Source: Nitrospirota bacterium (lineage in GTDB: Bacteria; Nitrospinota_A; UBA7883; JACRGQ01). Taken from it: a stretch of 64,000 nucleotides of DNA. Under the pieces are notes generated by a model. The model was not told the DNA's origin. It saw only the letters and a list, made by a program, of their open reading frames with translations, and ran no database searches. The stretch spans positions 1 through 64,000 of the forward strand of contig JAJRYD010000003.1 of the NCBI GenBank assembly GCA_024275955.1, written 5' to 3'. Below, in pieces: positions 36,372-45,500 of the stretch. The position numbers and the translations under genes were made by a program. Position 1 is the first letter of the stretch, and every line of letters starts with the position of its first letter.

Positions 36372-36394
36372 TTATAAAAAAGGCAACTTGCGGA

Positions 36395-36961
36395 TTAGTT
36401 GCTCTCTATCCCTTTTATTTTTTGGTTGAGGCGCAGGTTGTCTTTTTTGAGCTTTCCCAGTTCGTCCTGCAAAAACGCTCTTTCGTAATTTATTTCAGTC
36501 GCGGCCTTCTCTTTATCGTCCTTAAGGGAAAGAAGCGCGGTGTAAGCCGCTTCCAGCCCCTCGGTTTTTTTAAGTAACTCTCTGTCAGTTTCCCGTTCCC
36601 GCAATACCCGCTCCACCTTGGCTTTAAGCTCTTCCACGCTAAAAGGCTTTGTTATAAAATCTACGGCACCTGCCTCAATAACATCTATAAACGAATATTG
36701 TGAGGTATGCGCAGTCATTATGATTACATCAATGCCGTGCAGGTTTCTCTGGACATGCTTTAAAAGCTGAATGCCGTCCATATTCGGCATGCGGACATCC
36801 GCTATAACTACTTGGAACCGGCCGGAACCAAGCTTCTCTATCGCATCAAGGCCGTCAACCGCAGGTTCGGATTCAATACCCATTGATTTCAGGATACGCG
36901 CGACCATATGCCGCAACACCTCTTCGTCATCAACAACGAGCGCTTTTATACTTTCCTCCAT
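36395..36961 (-). CDS. Response regulator with C-terminal coiled coil
   Basis: A 188-residue protein. Residues 5-120 are a receiver: ALVVDDEEVLRHMVARIL, phosphoacceptor in VVIADVRMPNMDG, Thr in VIIMTAHTS and Lys in ITKPFSVEELK. Residues about 125-188 form a charged coiled coil without DNA-binding motif or enzyme. Output is likely through protein contact. It lies 23 bases upstream of panC on the same strand; its kinase is not adjacent. Confidence 0.88.
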   Translation of the reverse strand: MEESIKALVVDDEEVLRHMVARILKSMGIESEPAVDGLDAIEKLGSGRFQVVIADVRMPNMDGIQLLKHVQRNLHGIDVIIMTAHTSQYSFIDVIEAGAVDFITKPFSVEELKAKVERVLRERETDRELLKKTEGLEAAYTALLSLKDDKEKAATEINYERAFLQDELGKLKKDNLRLNQKIKGIESN

Positions 36962-37010
36962 AACATAGCCTCAAACCTATCACAATAAGTAGATAAATGT
37001 CGATACATGC

Positions 37011-37649
37011 CTATTGTTTAGATTTTTTAAAAAAATAGGTTTTGTTCTCCTCTCCTCTTAAGAGTCTTCTAATATTGGACCTGTGGGTTATTATAATAAC
37101 AACCGCCAAAAGAGTCACTACAAGATATATTTCCAACGAATATACGATGCCGAAGCTGTAGTACGAAATAAGGCAAATCAGTGGAAGCGAAACTGCCGCT
37201 CCGATAGAACCCAACGAGACATAATGAGTTATGGAAGTAATCAAAACATAGAGAGCTATCGCCAAAAGGAGTGGAACCGGAATGAGCGCCAGCATCACCC
37301 CAGCGGCCGAGGCAACCCCTTTGCCTCCCTTGAACCGAGCAAAGAGAGTGAATATATGACCGGCAACAGCCGAAAAACCGCATAGAATCATTATCTGCTC
37401 TGCTGAAAAAGTATCTGAAAATAAATTTTGTGAAATCCATTTTGTCGCCGCAAATCCTTTCAAAATATCAAACCCGAGAACAGCTATATACAGCTTTAAG
37501 CCGGCAACACGGTATAGGTTTGTCGCTCCGGCATTTCTGCTCCCTGTTGTTCTAATGTCGATACCGGCAATCAACCGGCCGGCAATAAGCGCTGTCGGTA
37601 TAGAGCCGAGTATGTACGCGGCAACTATCCCGACGTATAACGGCACCAT
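37011..37649 (-). CDS. plsY: Acyl-phosphate glycerol-3-phosphate acyltransferase
   Basis: A 212-residue membrane protein of about five helices. Family marks are GSIPTALIAGRL, TGSRNAGATNLYRVAG, and GHIFTLFARFKGGKGVAS. It acylates glycerol-3-phosphate with acyl-phosphate, the first step of phospholipid synthesis with PlsX. The length is normal. The C-terminal tail is basic. Followed by the response regulator gene 49 bases later. Confidence 0.95.
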   Translation of the reverse strand: MVPLYVGIVAAYILGSIPTALIAGRLIAGIDIRTTGSRNAGATNLYRVAGLKLYIAVLGFDILKGFAATKWISQNLFSDTFSAEQIMILCGFSAVAGHIFTLFARFKGGKGVASAAGVMLALIPVPLLLAIALYVLITSITHYVSLGSIGAAVSLPLICLISYYSFGIVYSLEIYLVVTLLAVVIIITHRSNIRRLLRGEENKTYFFKKSKQ

Positions 37650-37830
37650 ATTTTAAAACCTCATCTAAGGGAACAAAACATCTCTATTAAGCGATAGATT
37701 ATACCTTGTAGGCACCGGCTAAGAGCATACCAAATAGGTACTGCCGTACAGCTTCAAAAATATATTGCTAACAACGGCAAAACCTGTTACTTTTCCCCAT
37801 GAAAAGTGAGTGATACGAAGATGGGGGTCT

Positions 37831-38460
37831 ATGAAAAAATATTTGTTACTTTTGCTGTTAGCTGTTTTCGGTCTCTCTTTCCAATCGCCTGTTTACGCGC
37901 AAGAGGCTGAGGAACTAGAAGAATTTGTTGAAATCGAGGGAATTGACTACTGGGTCCTCAACATGAACCTGCTTAGCGGCAACAAGGCATTCACAAGCGG
38001 TAGCCTTTGGGGAGATGGACATGCCAAAGTTACTCAGGCGTGGGATATAAGCATCGACATGGGAAGAGACAGCTGGCCGTTAAGACTTTTGTTTGGAGCA
38101 ACCAGATCTGCCTCTAAAAAACGGGTCGTTGTCGGCGGCACAAACTACAGAACCGAAGTTTCCGAGGTATACGCCGGAGTTAGAAAATATCTTGGAAAAA
38201 GAGCATTGAGGCTCTATTTTGGCGCCGGAGTGGCAGGGATCGGCGGCCTAATCGAAACAGAAACCACCACAAGCAAAACCAGATACAGCGAGACGGCGCT
38301 GGGGCCTTTTGTGAATGGCGGAATGTTGATTGATATGAGCGATACCTATCACATCGGTGTTGACGTACGGCAAATATATGGAACAAAAGTAACTATAGAT
38401 GGCAAAGAAGGCTCTCTCGATTACCTTCAAGCGGGGTTGCTGATAGGAGTTCATTGGTAA
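37831..38460 (+). CDS. Predicted small outer-membrane beta-barrel protein
   Basis: About 209 residues with a signal peptide (YLLLLLLAVFGLSFQSPVYA). After a short acidic linker come about eight amphipathic strands such as RLLFGATRSA, EVYAGVRKYLG, LRLYFGAGVAGIGG and a final YLQAGLLIGVHW with a terminal aromatic residue. It resembles OmpA/OmpW-sized barrels. Start chosen at 37831, after GATGGGGG, giving a clean leader; seven extra codons exist upstream. Function unknown. Confidence 0.7.
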   Translation: MKKYLLLLLLAVFGLSFQSPVYAQEAEELEEFVEIEGIDYWVLNMNLLSGNKAFTSGSLWGDGHAKVTQAWDISIDMGRDSWPLRLLFGATRSASKKRVVVGGTNYRTEVSEVYAGVRKYLGKRALRLYFGAGVAGIGGLIETETTTSKTRYSETALGPFVNGGMLIDMSDTYHIGVDVRQIYGTKVTIDGKEGSLDYLQAGLLIGVHW

Positions 38461-38611
38461 CAGACCGGCCTTAATAGCCTCCCTATGCTTAGAAATTTCT
38501 GCATACTTAGCGATTACGGTTTTCACGCAGTTGGCCGTCTCCGGTAGGGCTTCTTTGCTACAGATAATTTTTCGGCTTTTTTTCGGCTTTAGATAGTGTA
38601 GAGTAGGCGGT

Positions 38612-39193
38612 ATGGGAAGTGTAAGGGCGTTTATTGCCGTAAAGATTTACAAAAAAACCTGCGAAAGCTTTGCCGAAATCATACAAAAATTTAAAGATTC
38701 GCATGCCGATGTCAGCTGGGTTCATCTGGAAAATCTCCATATAACCTTAAAATTTCTCGGGAATATAGATTCCGGAAATATCACCCCGATTAACAAAACC
38801 CTTTCAAAGCTTGCCGAAAATTTTAAAGCTTTCGAGCTTCGGATAAAGGGAATAGGCGCTATACCTAACCCCAGCTATCCCCGAGTGGTCATTGCCGGCC
38901 TTGCCGGTGAAAACAAAACACTCAACAAACTTGCCGCGGTAATCGAATCTGCCCTTGAACCGCTTGGAATAAAGAGGGAGGAGCGCTTGTTTCTGCCGCA
39001 CCTAACACTCGGTAGGGTAAAATCGTTCAAGTCGAAAACTATGCTGATGAATAAAATAAGAGAATATCACGACAGAGAAATTGTAAGAATGCTGGTAGAT
39101 AAATTTCATTTTATGAAAAGCGAATTGATGCCGGGTAGGCCTGTTTATTCGGACATATCCGAAATGCCTTTAAAAATTGGAGAGGGAAAATGA
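38612..39193 (+). CDS. thpR: RNA 2',3'-cyclic phosphodiesterase
   Basis: A 193-residue 2H phosphoesterase (LigT). The two catalytic HxTx motifs are in [12 protein letters not shown] and [16 protein letters not shown] at the start is typical. It opens 2',3'-cyclic phosphates on RNA ends. The stop overlaps the recA start by four bases, a conserved thpR-recA link. Confidence 0.93.
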   Translation: MGSVRAFIAVKIYKKTCESFAEIIQKFKDSHADVSWVHLENLHITLKFLGNIDSGNITPINKTLSKLAENFKAFELRIKGIGAIPNPSYPRVVIAGLAGENKTLNKLAAVIESALEPLGIKREERLFLPHLTLGRVKSFKSKTMLMNKIREYHDREIVRMLVDKFHFMKSELMPGRPVYSDISEMPLKIGEGK

Positions 39194-40272
39194 CTGAAAT
39201 AAACTCGGAAAAGAAAAAAGCTCTTGATATCGCTTTCTCGCAGATAGAAAAGAATTTTGGAAAAGGCTCCGTAATGCTGATGGGAGACTCCACGCCGAAG
39301 ATAGCGGCAGATAACGTAATATCTACCGGAGCGCTTTCGATAGATTCGGCTCTCGGGATAGGAGGCATTCCACGAGGCAGGGTGGTAGAAATTTTCGGGC
39401 CGGAGTCGTCCGGCAAAACCACACTTACACTGCATATCATAGCCAACGCGCAAAAAAACGGCGGTATTGCCGCCTTTGTCGATGCCGAGCATGCTCTAGA
39501 CCCTCTCTACGCCGGAAAACTTGGAGTAGACATAGATAACCTTGTAATATCCCAGCCCGATACAGGCGAGCAGGCTTTGGAAATAGTCGAAACGCTCGTA
39601 CGCTCGGGCGCGTGCGATGTCGTGGTGGTCGATTCCGTAGCCGCCCTTACCCCAAGCGCGGAAATAGAGGGCGACATGGGCGACGCTCAGATGGGCCTGC
39701 AGGCAAGGCTTATGAGCCAAGCCTTGAGAAAGCTTACCGCTATAATATCCAAGTCTGGTACCTGCGTTATTTTTATAAACCAAATAAGAATGAAGATAGG
39801 CGTTATGTTTGGAAGCCCCGAAACGACGACAGGCGGTAACGCGCTTAAGTTCTACTCAAGTATCAGGATAGACATAAGAAGAATCGCCGCTATCAAAGAT
39901 AAAGGAGAGGTTATAGGAAACCGTACGCGCGTAAAAATAGTCAAAAATAAACTTGCTCCTCCGTTCCGTCAATCGGAGTGCGATATCATTTTCGGGCAAG
40001 GCGTATCGTGGGAAGGAGACCTTATAGACCTCGGCGTTGAAAACGGGATAATAGAAAAATCTGGCTCGTGGTACTCGTACAAGAAGGAAAAAATAGGACA
40101 GGGACGCGAACAGGCAAAACAGTTTATGAAAGAGAACCCGGGTACCGCCGCCAAAATAGACGGCGTCTTGCGTGAAAAGCTAGGCCTGAAACCAAAAACA
40201 GGGCTAAAAGCCGATGCGGCGGAAACTTCCGGCGAAAAGAAAAACGGCAAAGGAGCAAAAGTTAAAAGCTGA
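39190..40272 (+). CDS. recA: Recombinase RecA
   Basis: A 360-residue RecA of full length. Walker A is [10 protein letters not shown], with [17 protein letters not shown] and the [12 protein letters not shown] Walker B. The DNA loop L2 region reads [19 protein letters not shown]. It forms filaments on single-stranded DNA for recombination and triggers LexA cleavage. I see no clear LexA box; the gene may be driven by the thpR promoter. recX follows after two bases. Confidence 0.98.
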   Translation: MTEINSEKKKALDIAFSQIEKNFGKGSVMLMGDSTPKIAADNVISTGALSIDSALGIGGIPRGRVVEIFGPESSGKTTLTLHIIANAQKNGGIAAFVDAEHALDPLYAGKLGVDIDNLVISQPDTGEQALEIVETLVRSGACDVVVVDSVAALTPSAEIEGDMGDAQMGLQARLMSQALRKLTAIISKSGTCVIFINQIRMKIGVMFGSPETTTGGNALKFYSSIRIDIRRIAAIKDKGEVIGNRTRVKIVKNKLAPPFRQSECDIIFGQGVSWEGDLIDLGVENGIIEKSGSWYSYKKEKIGQGREQAKQFMKENPGTAAKIDGVLREKLGLKPKTGLKADAAETSGEKKNGKGAKVKS

Positions 40273-40274
40273 CA

Positions 40275-40745
40275 ATGTCCTCTCATCTTAAAAGAGGGAT
40301 GAATGCCGCCTACAGGATGTTGGCGTATCGCGACAGGTCTATCCTCGAAATCCGCTCGGCACTTAAAAAAAAGGATTTCGAACCGGCCACGATTGAAGAG
40401 GTTATTGGCGAGCTTACCCGCAAAGGGTACTTAGACGACAAAAAGTTCGCGTCTGTTTACGGACAATCGCTGGCACGAAGAAAAAATGTGGGGCCGAACT
40501 ATGTGAATATGCGCCTTCTCGAAAAAGGTGTCGCCGGCGGTACCGCGCTTGAAGCTACCGATAAAATTTTCGAGAACCATAAAGCGATGGACGAAACTAT
40601 TAACAGGTGGATAGAAAAAAAGGTTGGGAAAACCAAAAAGAATATCACCCCTGTACAAAAGAAAAAAAAGGTCTATGATTTTCTTTTGAGAAAAGGTTTT
40701 TCCCATAGCGATATTTTTAGGGCGCTGGACAGATGGAATTTTTGA
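40275..40745 (+). CDS. recX: Regulatory protein RecX
   Basis: A 156-residue RecX made of three-helix repeats: YRMLAYRDRSILEIRSALKK, then LTRKGYLDDKKFASVYGQSL, and a final FLLRKGFSHSDIFRAL. It limits RecA filament growth. Two bases separate it from recA and it overlaps pilD by 13 bases. Confidence 0.93.
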   Translation: MSSHLKRGMNAAYRMLAYRDRSILEIRSALKKKDFEPATIEEVIGELTRKGYLDDKKFASVYGQSLARRKNVGPNYVNMRLLEKGVAGGTALEATDKIFENHKAMDETINRWIEKKVGKTKKNITPVQKKKKVYDFLLRKGFSHSDIFRALDRWNF

Positions 40746-41506
40746 CCCCCTTCTTGTTTTACTCAATTTACTTCTTTGGAGTGGGGGCATGCGTAGGCTC
40801 ATTCCTCAACGTCGTCATCTACAGGGTTCCCAAAGGCGAGTCTATAGTCAGGCCAGGCTCTAGGTGCGGTTCCTGCGGAAAACCTGTCAAACCGTGGAAC
40901 AATATCCCTATCGTCAGCTATATTCTTTTAGGCGGGAGATGCGCTAAGTGCGGCAAAAAATATTCCGCCCGCTACATGGCGGTAGAGTTTATAACCGCCG
41001 TTCTTTTTACCGCCTGTTTTGTAAAATTCGGCCTCACGGTAGACGCGGTAATCTATATGGCGCTCACCGCCTCACTCGTAGCTGTTACCTTTATAGACCT
41101 TGACCATATGATAATCCCCGATTCGATAACGCTTCCCGGCATACCTCTTGGCTTCCTCTCGTCATGGTTCTTCTTGCCTACTACGCCGCAGGATGCCTTT
41201 CTCGCCTTTCTGATAGGCGGCGGTTTTTTCTACCTTATCGCGGTATTGGTTCCGCATGGAATGGGAGGAGGAGATATAAAGCTGGTAGCGATGCTCGGTG
41301 CGTTTCTGGGGCTAAAAGCGGTCTTCATTACTATCTTTCTAGGCTCGGTCATCGGCTCTATCGGCGGCGGTATAGGGATAGCGTTTGCCGGAAAAGGCAG
41401 AGCGTCTAAAATACCTTTCGGCCCTTACCTAGTAGCCGGAGCGTTAATCGCCGTCTTTTGGGAAAGAGAGCTGATAAACCTATATCTCGATATTTTCGTT
41501 TTCTAG
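40733..41506 (+). CDS. pilD: Prepilin leader peptidase / N-methyltransferase
   Basis: A 257-residue membrane aspartyl protease. The zinc-binding Cys pairs CGSC and CAKC are in the cytoplasmic loop after helix 1; the catalytic Asp residues are in TFIDLDHMIIPDS and MGGGDIKL. It cleaves and N-methylates type IV pilins and type II pseudopilins. It begins inside the end of recX. No pilin gene is in the window. Confidence 0.94.
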   Translation: MEFLTPFLFYSIYFFGVGACVGSFLNVVIYRVPKGESIVRPGSRCGSCGKPVKPWNNIPIVSYILLGGRCAKCGKKYSARYMAVEFITAVLFTACFVKFGLTVDAVIYMALTASLVAVTFIDLDHMIIPDSITLPGIPLGFLSSWFFLPTTPQDAFLAFLIGGGFFYLIAVLVPHGMGGGDIKLVAMLGAFLGLKAVFITIFLGSVIGSIGGGIGIAFAGKGRASKIPFGPYLVAGALIAVFWERELINLYLDIFVF

Positions 41507-41637
41507 CCGGCAGAAAACGGGGGACGAACCTCCAGTTTTCCAAGCCGATGCCAGAGTATCTTCCGACAGACCCAGAGCGGAGCAAAGATACCGCAGGTTG
41601 CGCCACCCTATACTCTCTTGCTACTATTTTAGGACAA

Positions 41638-42387
41638 ATGGAAAAAAAGTTATTGCTCGCAACCTTTCTATCAATCGTAACAATATCTGCCACATCCTTT
41701 GCCGAAATAAGACCGCGCCACAGGTTTGTAGATCTGCATATCGCCGGCTTTAGGGCAGGAGTAGACGAAGAAGCTAAGGTAATAGAGCTTTACGGCGAGG
41801 GGACAACAGACTACCTCGCTCTCGACGTGGAAAACGGCTTTCGTTATTTTTTATCCCACTGCTATTTCTTTGAAAAGGAAAGCTCATACCTGAAAGTGAC
41901 AAGCGATATGGAAACCAAGAAAATAACCAAAATAGAGCTTTCCTACCATAACAACGGTGAGCGATGCGAGAAGATAACCTACTCAAAAAAACTGCTCAAA
42001 ACAGGAAAGGGAATATATCTTGGAATGAGGTTAAAACAGATACTATTTGCGTATGGACTGCCTCAGCAAATGTATATAGAAAAACTGACCCCGGAAGAAC
42101 TGCTTATATTCGCAAAAAAAAGAGCTATACCGGAAGGGATGAGCGCAAAAGAGTTTGCCGATATACTGACAGCAAAAAGAGAAACACCAGTAGGCTTAAG
42201 TAAGGGGGAGTTTATCATAGCTTTTGAAAACCCAGAACAGATCCTAGGAATCTACAAAACCGCCGTCTACGAATGGCGCACCAACAGCCGCCGCGACCCG
42301 GACGTAAGCGGAGACTACTTTGTGGAAGTATACCTTAACAGGGGAAGGCTTATAAAAATCAGCATTCAAGACGACCCCGAAAGATAA
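41638..42387 (+). CDS. Periplasmic protein of unknown function
   Basis: A 249-residue protein with a signal peptide (KLLLATFLSIVTISATSFA). I start at 41638, at the ATG before this leader, preceded by AGGACA; a longer frame from 41458 overlaps pilD and is not protein-like. The mature part is mixed alpha-beta, with RHRFVDLHIAGFRAG, two Cys about 40 residues apart, and a GIYLGMRLKQILFAYGLPQ stretch that resembles the small beta-hairpin repeats seen in periplasmic lipoprotein folds. No family recognised. Confidence 0.65.
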   Translation: MEKKLLLATFLSIVTISATSFAEIRPRHRFVDLHIAGFRAGVDEEAKVIELYGEGTTDYLALDVENGFRYFLSHCYFFEKESSYLKVTSDMETKKITKIELSYHNNGERCEKITYSKKLLKTGKGIYLGMRLKQILFAYGLPQQMYIEKLTPEELLIFAKKRAIPEGMSAKEFADILTAKRETPVGLSKGEFIIAFENPEQILGIYKTAVYEWRTNSRRDPDVSGDYFVEVYLNRGRLIKISIQDDPER

Positions 42388-42510
42388 ACAAAAACAGTTA
42401 AAAGCCGGTTTCAGAAAAGCGAAGGTGGCGTTAATCCGAAAAGATAATAAAAGCTGGCAAGGTATCTCCGAGGGTTGGTCGCTAGGATAAGTTGTACAAT
42501 TAATCAACGG

Positions 42511-42545
42511 GAGATTGCTTCGTCACTTCGCTTCTCGCAATGACA
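42511..42545. repeat. ATTGC/GCAAT palindromic intergenic repeat
   Basis: GAGATTGCTTCGTCACTTCG followed by CTTCTCGCAATGAC. The outer ATTGC and GCAAT pair. Sequences of this form (ATTGCTTCGTC...GCAATGAC) are scattered in many unrelated bacterial genomes between genes. It lies between the unknown periplasmic gene and ychF. Confidence 0.5.
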
Positions 42546-42601
42546 CGTTTTGGAACTGAAAGGACACCTATATAGGAGCGGCTCCACGCCCAGCGTGAGG
42601 G

Positions 42602-43681
42602 CTAAGCGTTCACACGGAAGTAGATAACATCGCCGTCTTTTACAATATACTCTTTGCCTTCGACGCGCATCTTTCCTTTATCTTTCGCGCCTTGCTCTCC
42701 GCCACAGGCTACATAATCATCGTACGCGGTAACTTCGGCGCGGATAAAACCTTTTATAAAATCGGTATGTATTACCCCTGCCGCTGTCGGCGCCGGCGAA
42801 TTTTGTACAACTGTCCATGCCCTTACCTCTTTTACCCCCGCGGTAAAAAACGTTACAAGCCCAAGAAGCTCGTAGCCTTTGTGTATCATCAGGTCAAGGC
42901 CGGTATCGGAAAGCCCCATCTCTTTTCTATATTCGTTTCTCTCTTCGGGAGAGAGTTCGGCTATCTCTGCTTCTACCTGCGCGACGATAGCGATAAAACC
43001 TGCGCCCGACTTTTCTGCATGTTCCCGCACCGCCTTTACATGAGGCCCATCCACGTCGGACGCGTCCATCATGTTCGCCACATACATTATTTTTTTCGCG
43101 GTCAGTAGCGGCATCTCCTTTGCCACATCCTCGCCGCCGGTTTCGATAGCGAGCTTTCCCTCTTCCAAGCCTTTTGCTATCGGCTCAAGTTTCGCCAAAA
43201 GTTTTATATCGTCCTTGTTGCCGGATTTCGCTGTTTTCCTTAATGACCTGATTTTCTTTTCCACGCTGTCAAGGTCGGCCAGCATCAGCTCGGCCTCTAT
43301 AATTTCGATATCGCGCAAAGGATTTATTGAACCCATTACATGAGTAATATCGCCAGATTCAAAACAGCGCACCAGATGCGCCACGGCATCTACCTGCCGT
43401 ATATGGCTGAGAAACTTATTGCCAAGACCTTCGCCCTTGCTCGCCCCCTCCACAAGCCCTGCTATATCTACAAACTCTATCTGGGTCGGCAATATTCTTT
43501 CGGGCTTTACAAACTCAGCAAGCTTTAAGAGCCGTTTATCCGGCACCGGAACTCTGCCGACATTAGGCTCCACGGTACAAAAAGCAAAGTTGCTCGCCGC
43601 CGCGCCGGCAGATGTAAGAGCGTTAAAGAGTGTCGACTTGCCGACGTTTGGAAGGCCGATTATTCCGCAGTTAAATCCCAT
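42602..43681 (-). CDS. ychF: Redox-regulated ATPase YchF
   Basis: A 359-residue Obg-family P-loop protein. The N-terminal GIIGLPNVGKSTLFNALTS and FCTVEPNVGRVPVPD are diagnostic, as is DIAGLVEGASKGEGLGN. The NMMD sequence (VANMMDAS) replaces the NKxD of G proteins, in line with ATP preference. A C-terminal TGS-like domain follows (TVVQNSPAPTAAGVIHTDF). It binds ribosomes and affects stress responses. Confidence 0.96.
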   Translation of the reverse strand: MGFNCGIIGLPNVGKSTLFNALTSAGAAASNFAFCTVEPNVGRVPVPDKRLLKLAEFVKPERILPTQIEFVDIAGLVEGASKGEGLGNKFLSHIRQVDAVAHLVRCFESGDITHVMGSINPLRDIEIIEAELMLADLDSVEKKIRSLRKTAKSGNKDDIKLLAKLEPIAKGLEEGKLAIETGGEDVAKEMPLLTAKKIMYVANMMDASDVDGPHVKAVREHAEKSGAGFIAIVAQVEAEIAELSPEERNEYRKEMGLSDTGLDLMIHKGYELLGLVTFFTAGVKEVRAWTVVQNSPAPTAAGVIHTDFIKGFIRAEVTAYDDYVACGGEQGAKDKGKMRVEGKEYIVKDGDVIYFRVNA

Positions 43682-43728
43682 TTAAGTTTTTATGCCTCTA
43701 CTTGTTTGTGTCGAGAATACTTAAACCG

Positions 43729-44469
43729 TTAAAAGGCGGAGAGCCGCTCGGCAAAAGCGATTGTTTGCGCTTTTAAAGGCCCACCGATATCCGATGAAAG
43801 CCCTTTTATGACCACTGCTTGAGATTTTAGCTGGCTTGTGAGGATAGAGCTCTCCACTCCGGCAACCTTGCTCGAAAGCCCGCTCACCGCCTCTTTGAGG
43901 CTATCGACACCAGCCGTATTGGTCGAAATCTTTACACCAAGTTTTTCGACCGACAGCTTAGCCGAATCTAGCCCAGCACCGAGGCTTGCTATCTGCGCCT
44001 TCTCGGCAATTACCTGCTGGTTAAGCATGCCTACTTTGGCCGCAAGAGCTAAAACAAGAATAATGGCAAACCCAGCAACCACAGTACTCGCTTCGGGCCA
44101 TTTCCAACCGCCTTTTTCATTTTTGGAATCATTTTTCTTTTTGGCTTGCGGCTTTTTTTGGGCGGCCTCCTCTTTTTTCATACGCGCCGCCAAAACCTTC
44201 TCTGGCGAACTTTCTCTTACCGGCTCCAGCTTAACCGCCTCGGCCAACGCCCCCTGGTGGCTCGGCGCGGTCGAGATGTGGGCCACCTTTACTCCCGGTT
44301 TGGCCGGTTTGCTGGTAGCCGCAATAGGTTTGGAAACCCCGATAATGCCTGGGTCTACATATGTAATAGCTCTAACCTTTTTAAGCCCTTTTTTCTCTAA
44401 AAGCTTTATCAGCTCCTTTGTTGTTATTTTTCTGGCTTTTGCCAGTTCAAACACTCTTATTTTTTTCAT
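43729..44469 (-). CDS. Membrane protein with an N-terminal IF2_N-like domain
   Basis: A 246-residue protein. Residues 1-35 (MKKIRVFELAKARKITTKEL, then IKLLEKKGLK) match the small IF2_N domain that begins initiation factor 2. Nothing else of IF2 is present. A Pro/Lys/Ala-rich linker of about 90 residues leads to one membrane helix at about 128-147, and the rest (150-246) is a predicted coiled coil with regular Leu/Val spacing. Orientation by positive charge puts the IF2_N part in the cytoplasm and the coil in the periplasm. ychF follows on the same strand. Function unknown. Confidence 0.75.
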   Translation of the reverse strand: MKKIRVFELAKARKITTKELIKLLEKKGLKKVRAITYVDPGIIGVSKPIAATSKPAKPGVKVAHISTAPSHQGALAEAVKLEPVRESSPEKVLAARMKKEEAAQKKPQAKKKNDSKNEKGGWKWPEASTVVAGFAIILVLALAAKVGMLNQQVIAEKAQIASLGAGLDSAKLSVEKLGVKISTNTAGVDSLKEAVSGLSSKVAGVESSILTSQLKSQAVVIKGLSSDIGGPLKAQTIAFAERLSAF

Positions 44470-44612
44470 TACGAGACTTATACTATTCTACAAGCAAGCC
44501 GATTGGCAAGTGATAGAGGCAAAGCGACAGCTTCATTTGCACGCAGACGCTTCGTTTCCCGCTTGCGCGCTCTTTTTTTGGCTAAAACATGGTATTCGGG
44601 TATAATACGCTG

Positions 44613-45476
44613 ATGCTCAAATTATTGCCATCTGCGCTCGTGGCGGTTGTTATTTTATCTGGTCCGGCAGTTGCCGGCAAAAGAACTATCGGCGAAGTGG
44701 GGCTAGGCAAAAGCCATCTACAGGTTCCCTTACTTGGCGAGGTAAAAAAAACCGACATCCCTGAATCTATGTTCTACGAACAGGTCGACGATATAGTTCT
44801 GGAAGAAAAGCTTCTTACCGCAGGCTACATCAGCAAAAGCGACCAGCCGTACGGCCGGATTATCGACACCAACCACAAAGGGAAAGAGCTTTTTGACGGC
44901 GATATCGCATATATAAATCGAGGAAGCTCCGATAAGCTGAAAAAAGGAGATACTTTTTTTGTGTACCGGCGGATGAAAGAGATAATGGCAACTAATGACA
45001 AAAAAAAGAAAATTGGAAATCTTATTTCCATAAGAGGCAAGCTTAAGGTAATTGATGTCGGCAATGCCACCTCGGCCAAATGTATCGTCACAAAAGCCTA
45101 CGGCCCGATATTCACCGATGACTTCATAATCCCTCAGTTCAGCATCACTATACCTACGATGGATGAAGATAGACCTCTTGAAGATAAATCAATCACCGGA
45201 ACGATCCTCGCCATAAACGCCACGAACAGGGAGGGGATGGTCGGCGATGTCGTTTACCTCGACGTAGGCAGAGATGCCGGCGTGGATGAAGGAGATATAT
45301 TCGGGCTTTATGACATACCTGCCAAAAAAAGCGCGGCAGATAGGCTTGGCTACCGCAAACAGGTAGGCAAAGCGAGGGTGATTACCGTAAGAGGCGCCAC
45401 CGCTACCGCAATCATCACATACTGCGTCGAAGAGATTCTCGTAGGGCAAAATGTTGCCTACATACAGGAACGCTAG
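44613..45476 (+). CDS. Periplasmic protein, FlgT-like C-terminal fold possible
   Basis: About 287 residues with a signal peptide (LLPSALVAVVILSGPAVAG), starting at the ATG at 44613; eight further codons upstream are possible. Two similar beta-rich segments occur: GDIAYINRGSSDKLKKGDTF and GDVVYLDVGRDAGVDEGDIF. Each has the D/G-V-Y-x-x-G-x-x-x-G-x-x-x-GD-x-F shape seen in SH3-like C-terminal domains of FlgT and LysM-linked proteins. So it is a tandem of such domains, likely bound to the envelope. No partner identified. Confidence 0.65.
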   Translation: MLKLLPSALVAVVILSGPAVAGKRTIGEVGLGKSHLQVPLLGEVKKTDIPESMFYEQVDDIVLEEKLLTAGYISKSDQPYGRIIDTNHKGKELFDGDIAYINRGSSDKLKKGDTFFVYRRMKEIMATNDKKKKIGNLISIRGKLKVIDVGNATSAKCIVTKAYGPIFTDDFIIPQFSITIPTMDEDRPLEDKSITGTILAINATNREGMVGDVVYLDVGRDAGVDEGDIFGLYDIPAKKSAADRLGYRKQVGKARVITVRGATATAIITYCVEEILVGQNVAYIQER

Positions 45477-45500
45477 CCCATACCAGCCGCGCAGGTTTTA

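Noticed and set aside
39190-39200. LexA box before recA
   Set aside because: I looked for paired CTG/CAG half sites or GTTC-type boxes upstream and saw none convincing; recA starts inside the thpR end.
41458-41637. N-terminal extension of the 41638 gene
   Set aside because: The extra 60 residues overlap pilD and would bury the signal peptide that begins at 41638.
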